DNA of 64,000 nucleotides from Paracyclopina nana (Eukaryota > Arthropoda > Copepoda > Cyclopoida > Cyclopettidae), in contig JAGUCH010000007.1 of assembly GCA_019096065.1 (NCBI GenBank), positions 3,928,501 to 3,992,500 on the forward strand, written 5' to 3'. Shown piece after piece: positions 12,801 to 26,445 of this stretch; the stretch's first letter is position 1, and each line of letters opens with the position of its first letter. The translations under genes and the position numbers were made by a program. The notes beneath the pieces are model-generated. The model worked only from the letters and a program-made list of their open reading frames with translations, did no database searches and was not told the origin of the DNA.

Positions 12801-15800
12801 AGTGCAAATCTTTTCTACAGCTCAAATGAAAAAATGCAATCACAAATAAGTGCTAGGCATCGATTCCGAACATTTAAAATTAACTTTAAAGTGAAAATTC
12901 AGTTAAGGTGGAAATTAATGATGCGTGTTATCGTGTTGACAGCACGTTTCATCGCAGCATTATTTCCTACACAAACCTATAATATTTTTTGAAGGTTGGT
13001 AGACAAATGGATATTGGGAAAACATGAAGATTTCCAGCTTTGATGGAATTCGGAAAAAGTGCCTCGTCAGGCAGACCTACTACCAGGGAACGAAAAAAGA
13101 ATACTTACAATACATCCTTTCAGGACTGAGCATTCGTAGCACATTCGGAGAAGGATGGTTGGCCAGGGGCACCCTTTGGGTATTTTTGGGAGGCATCCCA
13201 AAAATGGCGTCGCCTTCCATTTTAAAACTGCCATTTTGAAATGTTCGCATGGCATTCACCCATGCCTCCTTTGTCGAGTAAACGAAGCTGGCATCGATCC
13301 AACTGGTCATGCGATTGACCTGTCAACGAGGAGAAAGAAAACCATTTGAAATTCCCCCCAAAAGAAAGTAGCTTTGCCTTAATTAGCACGCAGAGCTCGT
13401 GGGTTTCCAAAATCTGCTGCCCACGAGTATTTTCAAGATTGACGTGACACTTGTGGTCTCACGAGGTCGACTTGGGACAGCTGCCACATTTTTAGCTCAA
13501 AATAATTATCAATTCACTGAGAAACCTCCACCACATTTTGAGCTCTTTTCAAAAGGCAGAATGATGGATAGGCCATTCATTATGCATGTCATCAGCTCGT
13601 TCAAATCAGGTAACTGGTACAAGATACACTGCGATCCTAATTTCCTTGCAGGCAATAACACGAGTTTTTGCGCTCAGACCTCAATTTGCATCTGGCACAA
13701 CATATTGCCAAATAAATCAATCAGACCTAGATGAGCAACTGACATGCCAGCTCTAAAAGAGGCTAATGGAAAAATGTAAGGCAATGAATAATCGACGCAA
13801 AAAAGATAGCCCATTTTAATTACATTGCGGTGCACAGCTCCGCCCTCCATTTTGAAGGAGTAAAAGTTATCTGAATTTACAATCAGGCCTTACCTGTTCG
13901 CGTGGACTGTTTGGACTCTGACCAGTGCTTTTGTCATAGTTGGCACGATGAAATGGCATAAAGGTGTCCCCTTTGCAGTCAGCATCGTACATCTCGTCGC
14001 ACTTCTCGATGGGGATCCGATGCATTTCGATGGGACATCCAAGCTCTGAGGCCATGAGAATTTCCGCACTCACTACTTGACCTGCAATTCAAAACTTGTT
14101 GTATATAATCAAGGAGATCAAAAGGTTGCGCTTTTCTGACCCATTTGATGAGCACCAAATACAGGCTGTCCCGCAATTTTCGGAACAAATAGAGCACTCA
14201 TGCTCAAATAACTTTTGCCTATAAATTAAAGGCTCGGTTCACCTACAAGATTACGGCCTAATTTTGAGCAAAATTACAATGATATTTGCAAATTTCAGGT
14301 AGGAAGACACACTTTTTGACAATTTTTCTTTGAACTAAGAGGCAAAATAACCAGCAGTTGTTATATGCCATCATTTCTGCCATTATTTGTAGGTGAACCG
14401 AGTTCATCGGAAATCTTTTAATTGCTATAAAAACCGTGGGACATTCTGTATCTTTTTCATGCTTTATACAGAGTGCGACGCCGAAATCGCAACCGCGCTA
14501 CAGCCGATTCGGCCCATTTATTAACTTCTTCAGAGCAGCCCGCTGCATGCAGTTTCGGAGCCGCATTCTGTATTCACTTAAAAAGAGTCATTTTAAAAGG
14601 TGGAAGCATTTCAATTTTCGGGTTTTATATGGCTACCATAAAAGCTTGTTAAAACTAATATTTTGTAGGTTGATGAGCTCAAATATCAAAAAGCGGAGGC
14701 TTGACCTTTTCAAAAACTTGTCGCGGTCAGAGCCCATGAATTTGCCAGGATGCGATGGATGCTTGGATTACAAGTACTATTTGCAGTGAAGTGGCCGCTA
14801 AATCATTTTGATCTGACGCGTAGCGAAGCAGCTGGAAGGATATTTCTGTTTGCAGTGCCAATTTGTCATAAGGCTAACAGTGCGCGAAATGCGTATTTTG
14901 GCTAGAACCAATGTATATATATACAGTGGTCCAAATTGCGCTTTCTGCGCAATGATAATGAAATAAAGTGGAAATTCCCATAGTGCGACCTTTACAACCA
15001 GCCAGCTGGAGATCAAAGTAAAATGCCAACCAGCAACTTCTTCTTCTTCTTCATTAGCTCGTCTCCAATCCAATTTTGGCCTTGCTTTTTTTAACAACAA
15101 ATTGCGAGCTGTGATACTCTAAGCCTAGCTAGGCGCGCACCTTGCTTCGCAGGGGGCTAATCCATTTAGAATTGTTTGTCACGGCAAATCCTGATCGCGC
15201 CTTTAATGCAAGGTGACAAGAGGAGCTTGTACACTTGTCAAGTCGTACTTATGGGCGTGGCCTCAAAGCATCATCTTGTGGGAAAATGGTGCGCTTGAAT
15301 CTTGCCCAATTAGTAGCTCCATTTGTTAACGAGAACAACAATGAAATGCGGCTTAACAAAGAATTCAAATGCTGCTCTGATCCGCGAGATGGAGCAGCCA
15401 TTTGTTTTGGGCTGTATTCAAGCTATTTTGGCCAATTGAGCGTCAAAAATGCCAAAAAGCAACAGTACGGAAAAAGTCTCTATCTGGTATTTTTGCCCCC
15501 CTCTACAGTGGCGCCATCCAAAGCGGTAGCGATAAAACGATAGAACTAAATCTCGTGTTTGAGGCTTCAAAGCGAGAGCAAGTCTTATTTGCAACCGCAA
15601 TCATCTCCAATTTAAAAGATATCACGTTTGAAGATTACACAATGGCAAACTGATCCAAAAATGCATCACCAATCGTGTCACTCTCGATGAATTGCCTCCC
15701 AGATCAAGAGTCTTCAAAGTGTAATGGTAGCCTTAATTGGAGCCCAAAGTAATGGGGTCATGCGTTTCACGTCATTATTATTAAGAGGATCCTTCTTACC

Positions 15801-18800
15801 GAAAAAGGTGTGTAATGCCGTCCGGTTCCTCCGTGATGGCAGCCCATCACTTCCCTTCATTAGTGCTTGGCTTATGGATCTAGGACTAGGTCGTGAATCA
15901 CCAGACATTCGATACACTCCGTCGGAATATGAGGCGGGAGCTTTGCGGGTCAGTTGACTATCTGAAAGGGGGCACGCGGAAGAACTTTAATTACTCTGTG
16001 CGTACTTGATGATTAATGATCTTGAAATTGGAAGATGCGAGAGGTGAAGTGGTGATGATAATTGGAACAATTATCTCACACTCGTAAAATGAAGACAAAT
16101 TCATTTGACTCTGGGATGACCTTGCTGAAAAAATATTATTTTCGCCTTTCAACCGGCAAAAATGCCAAAAAGCATAAATAACGAAAAAATCCACATCTGG
16201 TAACTTTGTCCCCCCCCCCTCTACGGTGGCGCCATCTAAATTGGTAGCGGAACATAATTGAACTAAGTATCTTGATCCTATGCAGGAATGCAAAATGCTA
16301 CTGCGAAAAGAAAGATATATTATGCACGTTGTCCCAAAATGGGACGCGCCCTCATTATAGAGACGGGGTTTTTTCAGCTCAATCTCGAAGGTCAAAGGAA
16401 TTCGACTGCGTTAAGGTCACCACTTGTCTGTTATTGTGGAACAACCAGCTACTCACCAGCTGACCCCCAATTCGGGTGGGCGAGGTTATTGTACCAGCCA
16501 TCGTAGCGCTGCCTCTCGGCAAAGGCTCGATCTGGAATAAAAAAATAAGGGAGAAATTACACATTTTCCAGCATTGTACAAGTACGTTCCATTCAATCAA
16601 GTCTATCCATGAAATGAATGGCGGCTGAATTCGGAGAGTGCCAATTTGTGATATCATTGTTTCCTGGTAACAATACACTGATTGGAATCATGATCAAACG
16701 GAGATGACTCCATTTCAAAGCTTATTACATCATAATTTGGGAGCAATACCAAGACCTAGTGTATACACGAGAAAAAAGCCAATTATGCGATTCGGCACAG
16801 CACTCCAAGGCTTTTCCAAGATAGTTTGCTTCCATGTGGTCTTGTCGTGAGGCCATTGGCAATTTCGAGATGAAGGTGAGAACAGCGAATCCTCGTCGCC
16901 ATTATTATCATCTTTTCGAGCAGCAAGATGATCCTATCTCCAATTCACGAGCAGTCTCAATTTTCATGGGAATCCACGGTTGATGATGATGACTGTGATG
17001 AGATGGCGAAATGTCACCACAATAATGCGAACAATATACTATGTGTATCAAGGATATTCAATTTCGAGTCCATACTTGTGAAACGTTCCATTGGTGCCAA
17101 GACGAGTGCCAAAACCTGATTGCACGTGACGTACACTTAATTGATTCCCGACCTTTTATTTCTCAGCAGCTGCAAACTTTCAATTAGGAATGTATATGCG
17201 GTTTGTGTATGGTATATTAAAAAAGTGACCACCAAATTGTGAGAGCGGTTGCGTCGTGATCGATCGAAATTAGTCGTGAGCAAGATCCATACACTCTGAT
17301 TATTAATAGGTCGAGATATGGATCACAATCGACTATTTGTACAATTTGGATCCTGCCTCAGGGATATATGAATTTGAACCCATGGTGCAACGTGCCATTT
17401 CAAGGCGTGTGTGCATATGCTAAGACAACGACTCAAAAAATGTGGAACGTCATGCTGCAGCAGCCTTCTTTGACATTTGAACCAAGGGGAAAAAAGCCAA
17501 GAGCAGTTTTATCTTCTCACTTATAAAAGATGGAGCGTTTGTTCAAATAGGGAAGAAAATGTGTGCTGCACCAGTTGGCTAAAACTCAAGGCTGTCTGCT
17601 GCACTGATTTATCCGCCTCAACATTAGAATTGGAAATCCAAAATACTTTGTAAATCAACCTTTAGACTTTGCACTCAAAGGAAAACCGAGCGAAGAAATG
17701 GCAAGAGAGGAATATCTGCGGATTTCCTTTCACGGCTGAATGTGGTGAGAGGCCCATTTTGGTCCAAATGAGCGCGCACTATAAAAAAATTGTAACGAGC
17801 TCGACCTTATTTAGAACCGATAAACGTCAAGGCGGACCCATGATTGACCATGCCTAAGCATGAGCTAGTTAAGAAGTCAAGTCATGCGCAACCGGGGAGA
17901 ATTCGGATTAGGAAATATGCAGATTTTAAGCTATTTATGTCCGGGTGAACTTTTTGGCCCCAAACATATATAATGTTCGTAGATGGGACAAGCCTCAAAA
18001 AGCTCGGCTCGGTATCCCGCGAGTGGCGCCCTCTCTGTCAATTCCATATTGCTGAGATGGCAATTAAGACTTATTCCCCAGATTAAAAATAAAGAGAATG
18101 TGCGATTGTGTGGTTTGGTTAACCGGAAGCAAAAATCTCTGCCAGCCAGATTTCCTCCAAGCTCTACAGGCTTTGTTGGCAAGAGTGAAACTTAAAGTGT
18201 CACGCAAAGTGTGCTATTATTTATTTTGCGGGGAGCTCTTGACAACCTAATGGATCATACACCATATAGGCTTGCCCTTCTGATGCTGCTGACCCTGTAA
18301 TCAAATTTTTGAAACAAGGCGGAAAATCTCATGTCCTGTCACCGAATTTATACACTAGATATATACATAGCAGCAGCCAGCAAAAAATATAAGGATTTCG
18401 TCTGGGCCAGCTGCCAAAAAAGTCGTGACAGGTTAATTCTTTGGAGCTTGACCTGAGCTGTACACTTGAAAATGCAGAAGGTAAATCCACTCGGACAGAT
18501 TCATTTATGCTAACAAGAGCTAGCTGGCGGAGCGTGGTCTAATTTTTAATGCGGACGCCATAGAGTCGTCGTCGTCGCAGTTGCTAGAGTTGGTCAGCCA
18601 GCAAAAGACTTCCGCAAACAAAATAAGTTGCATTAAAAGGCAACGACGCACCAACTTAGCGCCATTCAACTGCGTGCAATCAATAATTGTGGAATTCAGA
18701 AGAACGTGATGTCATCAAAAAGCCTCAGTCAAAACGATGACTGGGGCCATTTCTTGAGCATCATCTGGACTACTCACTAATGACACTGCTCGCCACAGAT

Positions 18801-21341
18801 GACACACACTATAATAGTGTACTATATGCAGGCCTCAATTTTTGTCGCCTGTGATTAAGTGGTGGCAATTTAAAAGCACACTCTCTCATAAATTCATAAA
18901 ATAAACACCTCGCAGATTTATGGATGAAAACACTAATTGCACAATTAAATATTTTTTTTAAAGAAAGTCCATTTTTAATCTCACTCGCGAGAGTATAATG
19001 TGAAATGCTCGAATAATTGGCGGCCAATCTGGCCCAATAAAGAAGTCAACCAGGAAATTTCATCAAACAATGGCATGCCAGAGCGACAAATGAATGTCAC
19101 TAAGTAGAAATGCGTGACTCTGCTACTTTTTCGCCATAGAATTTTTAGGACCATCCACAAAAAAGGCTGACGTACTCTGCATGCGCTCATTTGAGCGAAC
19201 GGCATTTTTGCATAGCTGAAAACATAATGACCACAAGCCGTACTTGACACAAAGCCATAACCATAAATCTTGCAGGCTGCTGCTGCAACATAGTGACAAT
19301 GTCCATGGCAGTAGCTGAAAATAGCAGCATTTGGGTCACTGAGATGGCAATCCGGACATCATTGAGCATTTGTCTATGTAGATCGGCACGAACATATGCC
19401 ATAAAACACTGGATGAAGAAGTAATTGTTTGCAAAATAATGCTGCAAAAGTATTTGCTTTTTACTGCCTTATTTTGCTGAAATGCACTTGCTGGCTCTAA
19501 TGCCAAGAACGTAACATAAAAATGAGGAGATTTAGCACTTTTACAAGGCTGCATCATTCTCTGCTGCAAAATGCAGATATGTAATTCGACCCGTATTCGT
19601 ACTTTTCCCCATTTAACAAACAGCTGTCATAATCAATCCATTTCGAAATTTCACTGCAGGAGGTGATTTTTCAAGTTTCGTGGTTGGCTCTGTATTAGGA
19701 GAAAAACCTTTTGTTTCAATTTTTTTTCTACTGTTTAATAGAACTCTGACACTTAAACTTTTTTCATAGCGAGGCGTTCAAGGCCCAACCACGAGTTAAA
19801 AAGATTGAAATCAAAATGTAGAGTAGTCTCGTTAGGAAGCCATCTGATTCAATTATCCAACAAGGAAAAGAATTGACCAACAGCAGTGCTCTGCTTTGAG
19901 CGTGCAAAAAAAAATGATGGATCCAATGCACTTTAGTTTATAGGGGACTGGTGGAATTTTGCTGTTGATCGAGCACCTCAATCAATAATTTTTACATAGA
20001 GGCGCGCGTTGATTATCCCTTTTTTACGTTCAGTAATCACCTTCATTCAAAAGCGAAATTTCCAAAATGACCATAGTATATAGCTGTCATGCAGCTGCAG
20101 CGAGTCGTGAAAGATGTGGTGAATCAGGAGCTTAAGGCCAAATTTCTCATCACCTTACGAAAAAATAGGCCATAAATTGGAGGCTAATCCATGAATAAAC
20201 ACGACAGCAAGCTCCCTTTTCCAATCACGACGAGACACACAGCACGAAACGTGACACTCCATCCTGAGAGGACTAACCAGGATCACCAGGGCGAAACTGC
20301 GGGTTGATAAAAATGATCGAAAAAGGGCTGCTCTCATCATCAAGTCGAGGCCCCCCACGCAAAATGTCAACCCCAGACTATTTACGCAGCTGAACTACGC
20401 CTGTCACTCAACATCATGTAGTACTCTGATGATCTTGGGTGGATCTGAGAGCCTGAATTTTATCCATAAGACTGACTGGGTGTCAACTCATGCGAGAGCC
20501 AGACATTTAAGAGCCTATAAAAGAGAAAGGCTCAAATGACACAAAGTGGACCATTTGCGAGACTTCAAAGCACTGCGTGACCATATGGGGGAAGTTGAAT
20601 AGCTCTAGTTCACGACGGAATTTCAGGTAGTGCGGTAATAATGAGGGCAGAAATCTCGAGAAAAAAGGCATGCCCATCATCATCAATTCCTATCTGTATC
20701 ATATTCGTATGGCAGCAGCACACGTCAGCCAGCTCCTGCCACTCTCAAGAAGTCGGGTGTGGTTTTTGTCATCACAACCCAGTCTGACTCGTCTTAAAGG
20801 TTGAAGGTTGCTCTGCAGCTCTCAAACTGTTCCAAATATCAGCGCGGCGTGGAAATGTCATGCACTACTGTACTGATCATCATCCAAGGATCTTTGCAGT
20901 CCAATCGATTGTTTTCCCATGAAAAAATCATGGGCACTTGATCGACAGCTGGCGTCAAAGAAGACAAGACCATGCGTAGTTATCATTGATGGCGAAGCAA
21001 ATCAAACGGCAAGCGGAACTCCGCAGCTGTTGGTCTAGCTGACTGCGGCAAAGACATCCTTGAACCAGCAACAACGCTGCTTCAAACAACTGCCAATCCG
21101 TCAAAAGAATTCGGTCTGGGATGAGACACGCACCAAATACGAAATAATAGGCGCGATTTTACTGCTACGCGAACGTACGCATCGCGTTTTTTCCGGGAGA
21201 CTTCAACGCGCGGCGCTTATAAAGTAAACAAAACTGCATTTTCTCACCTCTGGCTTCTGACAAGGCTGCGCACATAAGGATAGCAAGGAGTAGGTTGGAT
21301 GACGGCCTCGAGGCGAGGCCACCATCGCGTCGGCTGCGCAT
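3887..21341 (-). CDS. Duox: Dual oxidase
   Basis: Membrane NADPH oxidase that makes extracellular H2O2, used in arthropods for gut defence and matrix cross-linking. Sixteen exons: 21248-21341, 16457-16531, 15800-15961, 13894-14081, 13109-13319, 10595-10761, 10400-10518, 9344-9461, 8148-8453, 7357-7493, 7053-7254, 5658-6918, 4752-5598, 4328-4700, 4139-4267, 3887-4015. All phases agree and give 1505 residues, the usual size. The order is signal peptide, peroxidase-homology domain (about 35-560), first membrane segment (about 597-620), EF-hands DKDGDGRISFQEF (about 832) and DDDKSGSIDKGE (about 868), ferric-reductase segments with haem histidines near 1079, 1093, 1172 and 1185, FAD motif HAFTLTSAP (about 1266), NADPH motif GGGIGVTPYASI and C-terminus HHYENFG. 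In the peroxidase domain FRFGHT keeps the proximal histidine, but the distal DHDL motif reads VSAEI. The ATG at 21341-21339 directly precedes the signal peptide. Confidence 0.96.
7494..8147 (-). other. Duox intron 9
   Basis: Non-coding, A+T-rich intron of 654 bases. Nothing further recognised. Confidence 0.8.
8454..9343 (-). other. Duox intron 8
   Basis: Intron of 890 bases with short runs of alternating CG (for example near 9030 and 9188). No exon or repeat element recognised. Confidence 0.8.
9815..10192. repeat. Dispersed repeat family A, copy 1 (in Duox intron 7)
   Basis: About 380 bases that align along their whole length with 40561-40970. Shared blocks include AGATCGACTTTCAGCCAACT (AGATCGACTTTAAGCCAACT in the other copy), ACCATGAGACAAAATAGCA, GGCCCCAAGCTGAACTCG and GGCATTCTTAATACATGAAC. 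Neither copy keeps a long reading frame or clear terminal inverted repeats, so the element type is unknown. Confidence 0.75.
10762..13108 (-). other. Duox intron 5
   Basis: A 2347-base A+T-rich intron. Several short open frames occur but none shows homology, codon structure or splice context that I can support. Confidence 0.75.
13320..13893 (-). other. Duox intron 4
   Basis: Non-coding intron of 574 bases; nothing recognised. Confidence 0.8.
14160..14450. mobile_element. Degenerate miniature inverted-repeat element (Duox intron 3)
   Basis: The left end reads TACAGGCTGTCCCGCAATTTT and the right end, reverse-complemented, reads TACAGAATGTCCCACGGTTTT. A second inverted match, CTCGGTTCACCTACAA, lies inside both ends. 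TA flanks both termini. The layout is that of a small non-autonomous DNA transposon of the Tc1/mariner type. It holds no transposase frame and has lost some bases on one side. Confidence 0.55.
15426..15557. repeat. Direct repeat B, copy 1
   Basis: About 130 bases that match 16138-16274 in the same orientation. Shared blocks are CAAAAATGCCAAAAAGCA, ATCTGGTA, CCCCCTCTAC, GTGGCGCCATC and GGTAGCG. The two copies sit in introns 3 and 2, on either side of Duox exon 3. Confidence 0.75.
15962..16456 (-). other. Duox intron 2
   Basis: A 495-base intron that contains the second copy of direct repeat B. Confidence 0.8.
16138..16274. repeat. Direct repeat B, copy 2
   Basis: Partner of 15426-15557. It includes a run of cytosines just before CTCTACGGTGGCGCCATC. 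Possibly a dispersed element, since nothing coding is shared. Confidence 0.75.
16532..21247 (-). other. Duox intron 1
   Basis: A 4716-base first intron, the largest in the window, separating the signal-peptide exon from the peroxidase domain. I see no nested gene. First introns of this size often hold enhancers, but no specific site can be supported from sequence alone. Confidence 0.75.
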
Positions 21342-23993
21342 GGCTGAGGCTGAGGTCACCGGTCGTCGTTGGCTGAATCACGGCTGAGTAAGGCTCACGT
21401 GGTTGGCAGCACCTAGAGGGCACGAAAAGGTGGCCATGGCCCGCCTGGTGAGGTCACTGAACTGGAGGCCGCTCGGGACCTTCGGAAGCACTGCTATTTT
21501 GAGGGGAGTCGAAGAAGCCGAGATTGTCACTGAGTTCGGAGGGCTGAGAGGCTCACAGCTGACTGCTACTCAATGGCGTGCCCAGAGCGGAACTCGAGCG
21601 CGTACTCACGTGACTGCATGTGAAGGAACCACCGACGTCATGCAGTAGAATCATGCGCGCGATCGAGCTGGCGCCTTCAGCACAAGCGCGAAGGGATCAC
21701 GGACCTATGCCACGATATAAAACGCAGACAGCTCGCTTCACGCGGCCTACGTCATGCCTGTGGCCTTTAAAGGCCACTTGGCATGTTGCACAATTCCCAT
21801 CTGAGGGCTGGTTTGATTTTCCGAAGTTATGTAAGAAGTGAAGCAATCGATGCTAAGGGCGATGCCCGGAATGTGGAATTCGGATGCAAGGTCAAGTGCG
21901 CGCGTGGCTCTGCGTCTCGTCGCGTCGTGACGCGTCGTGACGCGTCTCAACGGGGCTCATGCTCGAGATCTCGTTGCCAACGGAAGCAACGTCCGACTTC
22001 TCAACTCCTCCCAAGCCTTGTCTTCTACACCATGCCAAAGTCGGGCGTGCCCACATCGGTATGCTTAAACGATTGGCACGCAGGTTTCTTCCTAAAAATA
22101 GATAGTCAGGCTAATTTGCTCGTGACCTTAATTTTTGAGTAACGTCGTAGCCACTATAGTATGTATGGGACGAGTTACCACATTTATCTTGTTTTGCGAT
22201 AGCTTATTACAAGTATAGGTGTCGTGATCGCTTCATCATCGTCATAGAAGCTGCGAAAGTGTTTTTTGGCAAGCAAGTCTGGCGTGACTGGATCAGTGCA
22301 GCATCCACGCCAAAAAGCCGCAGAATGCCAGAGCATCAGAAACGTTTTTCATCTGCGGTTGTTGTGGAGCATTCGTGGTTTCAAAAGTTCAGCAAACACT
22401 GCGCTACACGATAATTTCATCGTCATGGCAAATAATGCCGAAGATTATTGCAGACTTGTCATGTTTGCACTAGAGTGGCAATCGTTGTTTCGTGCCATGA
22501 TCCGCGGCGGCCTGGATGAAATCATGCTAAGACCACATCAAAAAATCGCTCTATTTATTGACCTGCAAGTAGCTCGCCGGTCGCATTTTGTTTTTGACAG
22601 ACTTGACATTTGTGAGATCGATGTGCCACCCTAGCCATGTAATGGCCTACTAGCTACATGATTTCGTGACTTGAAAGCACTTTCTTGGGAAACTTTCAAG
22701 AACTTTCTTGCGTTTGGGATCTTCTTGAGGGGAGCGGCAGTGCACGCAAATATTATTCCCCCCTTAGACAAAATCGGTATAATAGTATACCTCTCAATCT
22801 GCTGCTATTTAGTAGGGGAGAAATACTAGGTCAAGAAGATATACCACCAAGGTAAGCAAGGTGTTTATTGGGTGGTGCAGAAAACAAAAACATGCAGCCA
22901 CGCAAGCCAAGACTTGGAAATTATTGAAACAAACGAAAAAGCCAAAGGAAAGCTCTCAAACTCTAAAAAAATCGAGCTTTTAAATGCGAATGCTAATTCA
23001 AAAAAGGCAATATAACAACGTGAAAATAAATGCAAATGAATGCAGTACATTTATGTTATACATGCAGTTTGTCATTTTGTAATTTAGGTTGCTATGAAAA
23101 GACCTCTTACTATCAATAGGTACACAGATGAAAAGCTCGCACAGCTGGAAAATTATTGCCATATTTGCAATGAGTCCTTTGAGTGCAACTGCATAACAAG
23201 CATTCCTTTTATTGAGCTTCCAGATGGCTGCAGACATAAATATTGCACTCTTGAGGTATACCAACAACTGCACAGCTATACACATACTACAGGACAATTA
23301 AACACCTCCTCATGTGCATGCATGTCAACTCATGTTGTTGCACTTTTATTGTCATATAACAGCCATCCGAAGGGCCATATTTTACCCTACACGACAGCCA
23401 TACAATCAGAAGGGTAGTGAAACTTTTTCAAAGTCTACTCAATATGCTGGCAAGAATTTTGCAACAACAGTTTCGCAAACTGTCTGCATGCGCGGATACC
23501 TAGACTAGCAATTTACTCCACCATGACTTGGACACACAATTTATGACTGTTTGGTCGATCTGCCATGAGAAACACTAGGCCTACTATGCTATCCATCATG
23601 CAAAAAAGGGGAAAATGGCCAGCAAAAACACATGAAATCCTTAAGAAATGGTTGAAAAGCAACTGGAGTGAAACGGTTGCCAAAATAAAAGCATTTTATG
23701 GCTGGCAGACGAATGGTGAGCTTTCCTTTGTTTTATGAACTCGCTGACATTTTAGGTCGAGGGTTTTTGGCTGCCAGCGAAGTTTGAGAAAGCTCCAAGC
23801 CATGGGGAGCTTTCATTTTATGTGCCCTCGTTGGCGTTGAGGTAAAAGGGCCGAGAGAAAGATCCCCGGTTACCATTCCCTCACTGTGTGCACCATTGTA
23901 AGCACCGTTTGTGGGGCATTTCTGGCTGTTTGTCAATTGACAATCTTAGATTAGCTCTAAAACTGCCAACTAACTTTCCTACAATTTATCAAA
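21342..23993. other. Divergent intergenic region, Duox to alpha-tubulin
   Basis: A 2.65 kb region between the Duox start (minus strand) and the alpha-tubulin start (plus strand), so it should hold both promoters. The Duox-proximal part (about 21360-22000) is richer in G+C and CpG than the rest. A TATAAAA at about 21715 on the plus strand fits a core promoter, but no transcript from it can be assigned. No gene recognised. Confidence 0.55.
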
Positions 23994-26104
<2,111 letters not shown>

Positions 26105-26445
26105 ATTGCTTTGAAAATAAACAGCATTGTAAAATTGTCACATGAAGCAACCACTACTCTCTTATTAAATTGAAAGTGTTTGGAGTCTCACTCAATGTAT
26201 AAAACGAAAGGCCAATAAAAATCGCACCCTTGTGATATATCGACCAACCACATCCATGTATCATCGAATTTTCACCCCTGTGCTCTTCTAATTAAAAAAA
26301 TGCCTAATTACTGGGCAACAATCCACAATTTGCAATGCATAATGTGACCACTCAGCTTGCGCAATTGATCAAACTCACGAGAGGTTTGTTTGCCTCAATT
26401 GGCTTTCCAAGTTTAGTGGATATCATTGATGTGCCTTGAAAAACA
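26105..26445. other. Short spacer
   Basis: About 340 bases holding the tubulin 3' UTR and presumably the promoter of the next gene. No other feature seen. Confidence 0.6.
26116..26121 (+). terminator. Alpha-tubulin polyadenylation signal
   Basis: AATAAA shortly after the alpha-tubulin stop codon. Confidence 0.65.

Larger units (their letters stand above)
14082..15799 (-). other. Duox intron 3
   Basis: A 1718-base intron containing the inverted-repeat element at 14160-14450 and the first copy of a direct repeat at 15426-15557. A 117-codon open frame near 14436-14789 has no recognisable product. Confidence 0.75.

Noticed and set aside
14436-14789. 117-codon open frame in Duox intron 3
   Set aside because: No start methionine in good context, no family resemblance and it overlaps the end of a transposon-like element.
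22266-22634. 122-codon open frame in the Duox to tubulin interval
   Set aside because: Starts with TTG rather than ATG and resembles no protein I know.
23094-23417. 107-codon open frame with several cysteines upstream of alpha-tubulin
   Set aside because: Cysteine spacing fits no zinc-finger class, composition looks random and there is no splice or promoter context.
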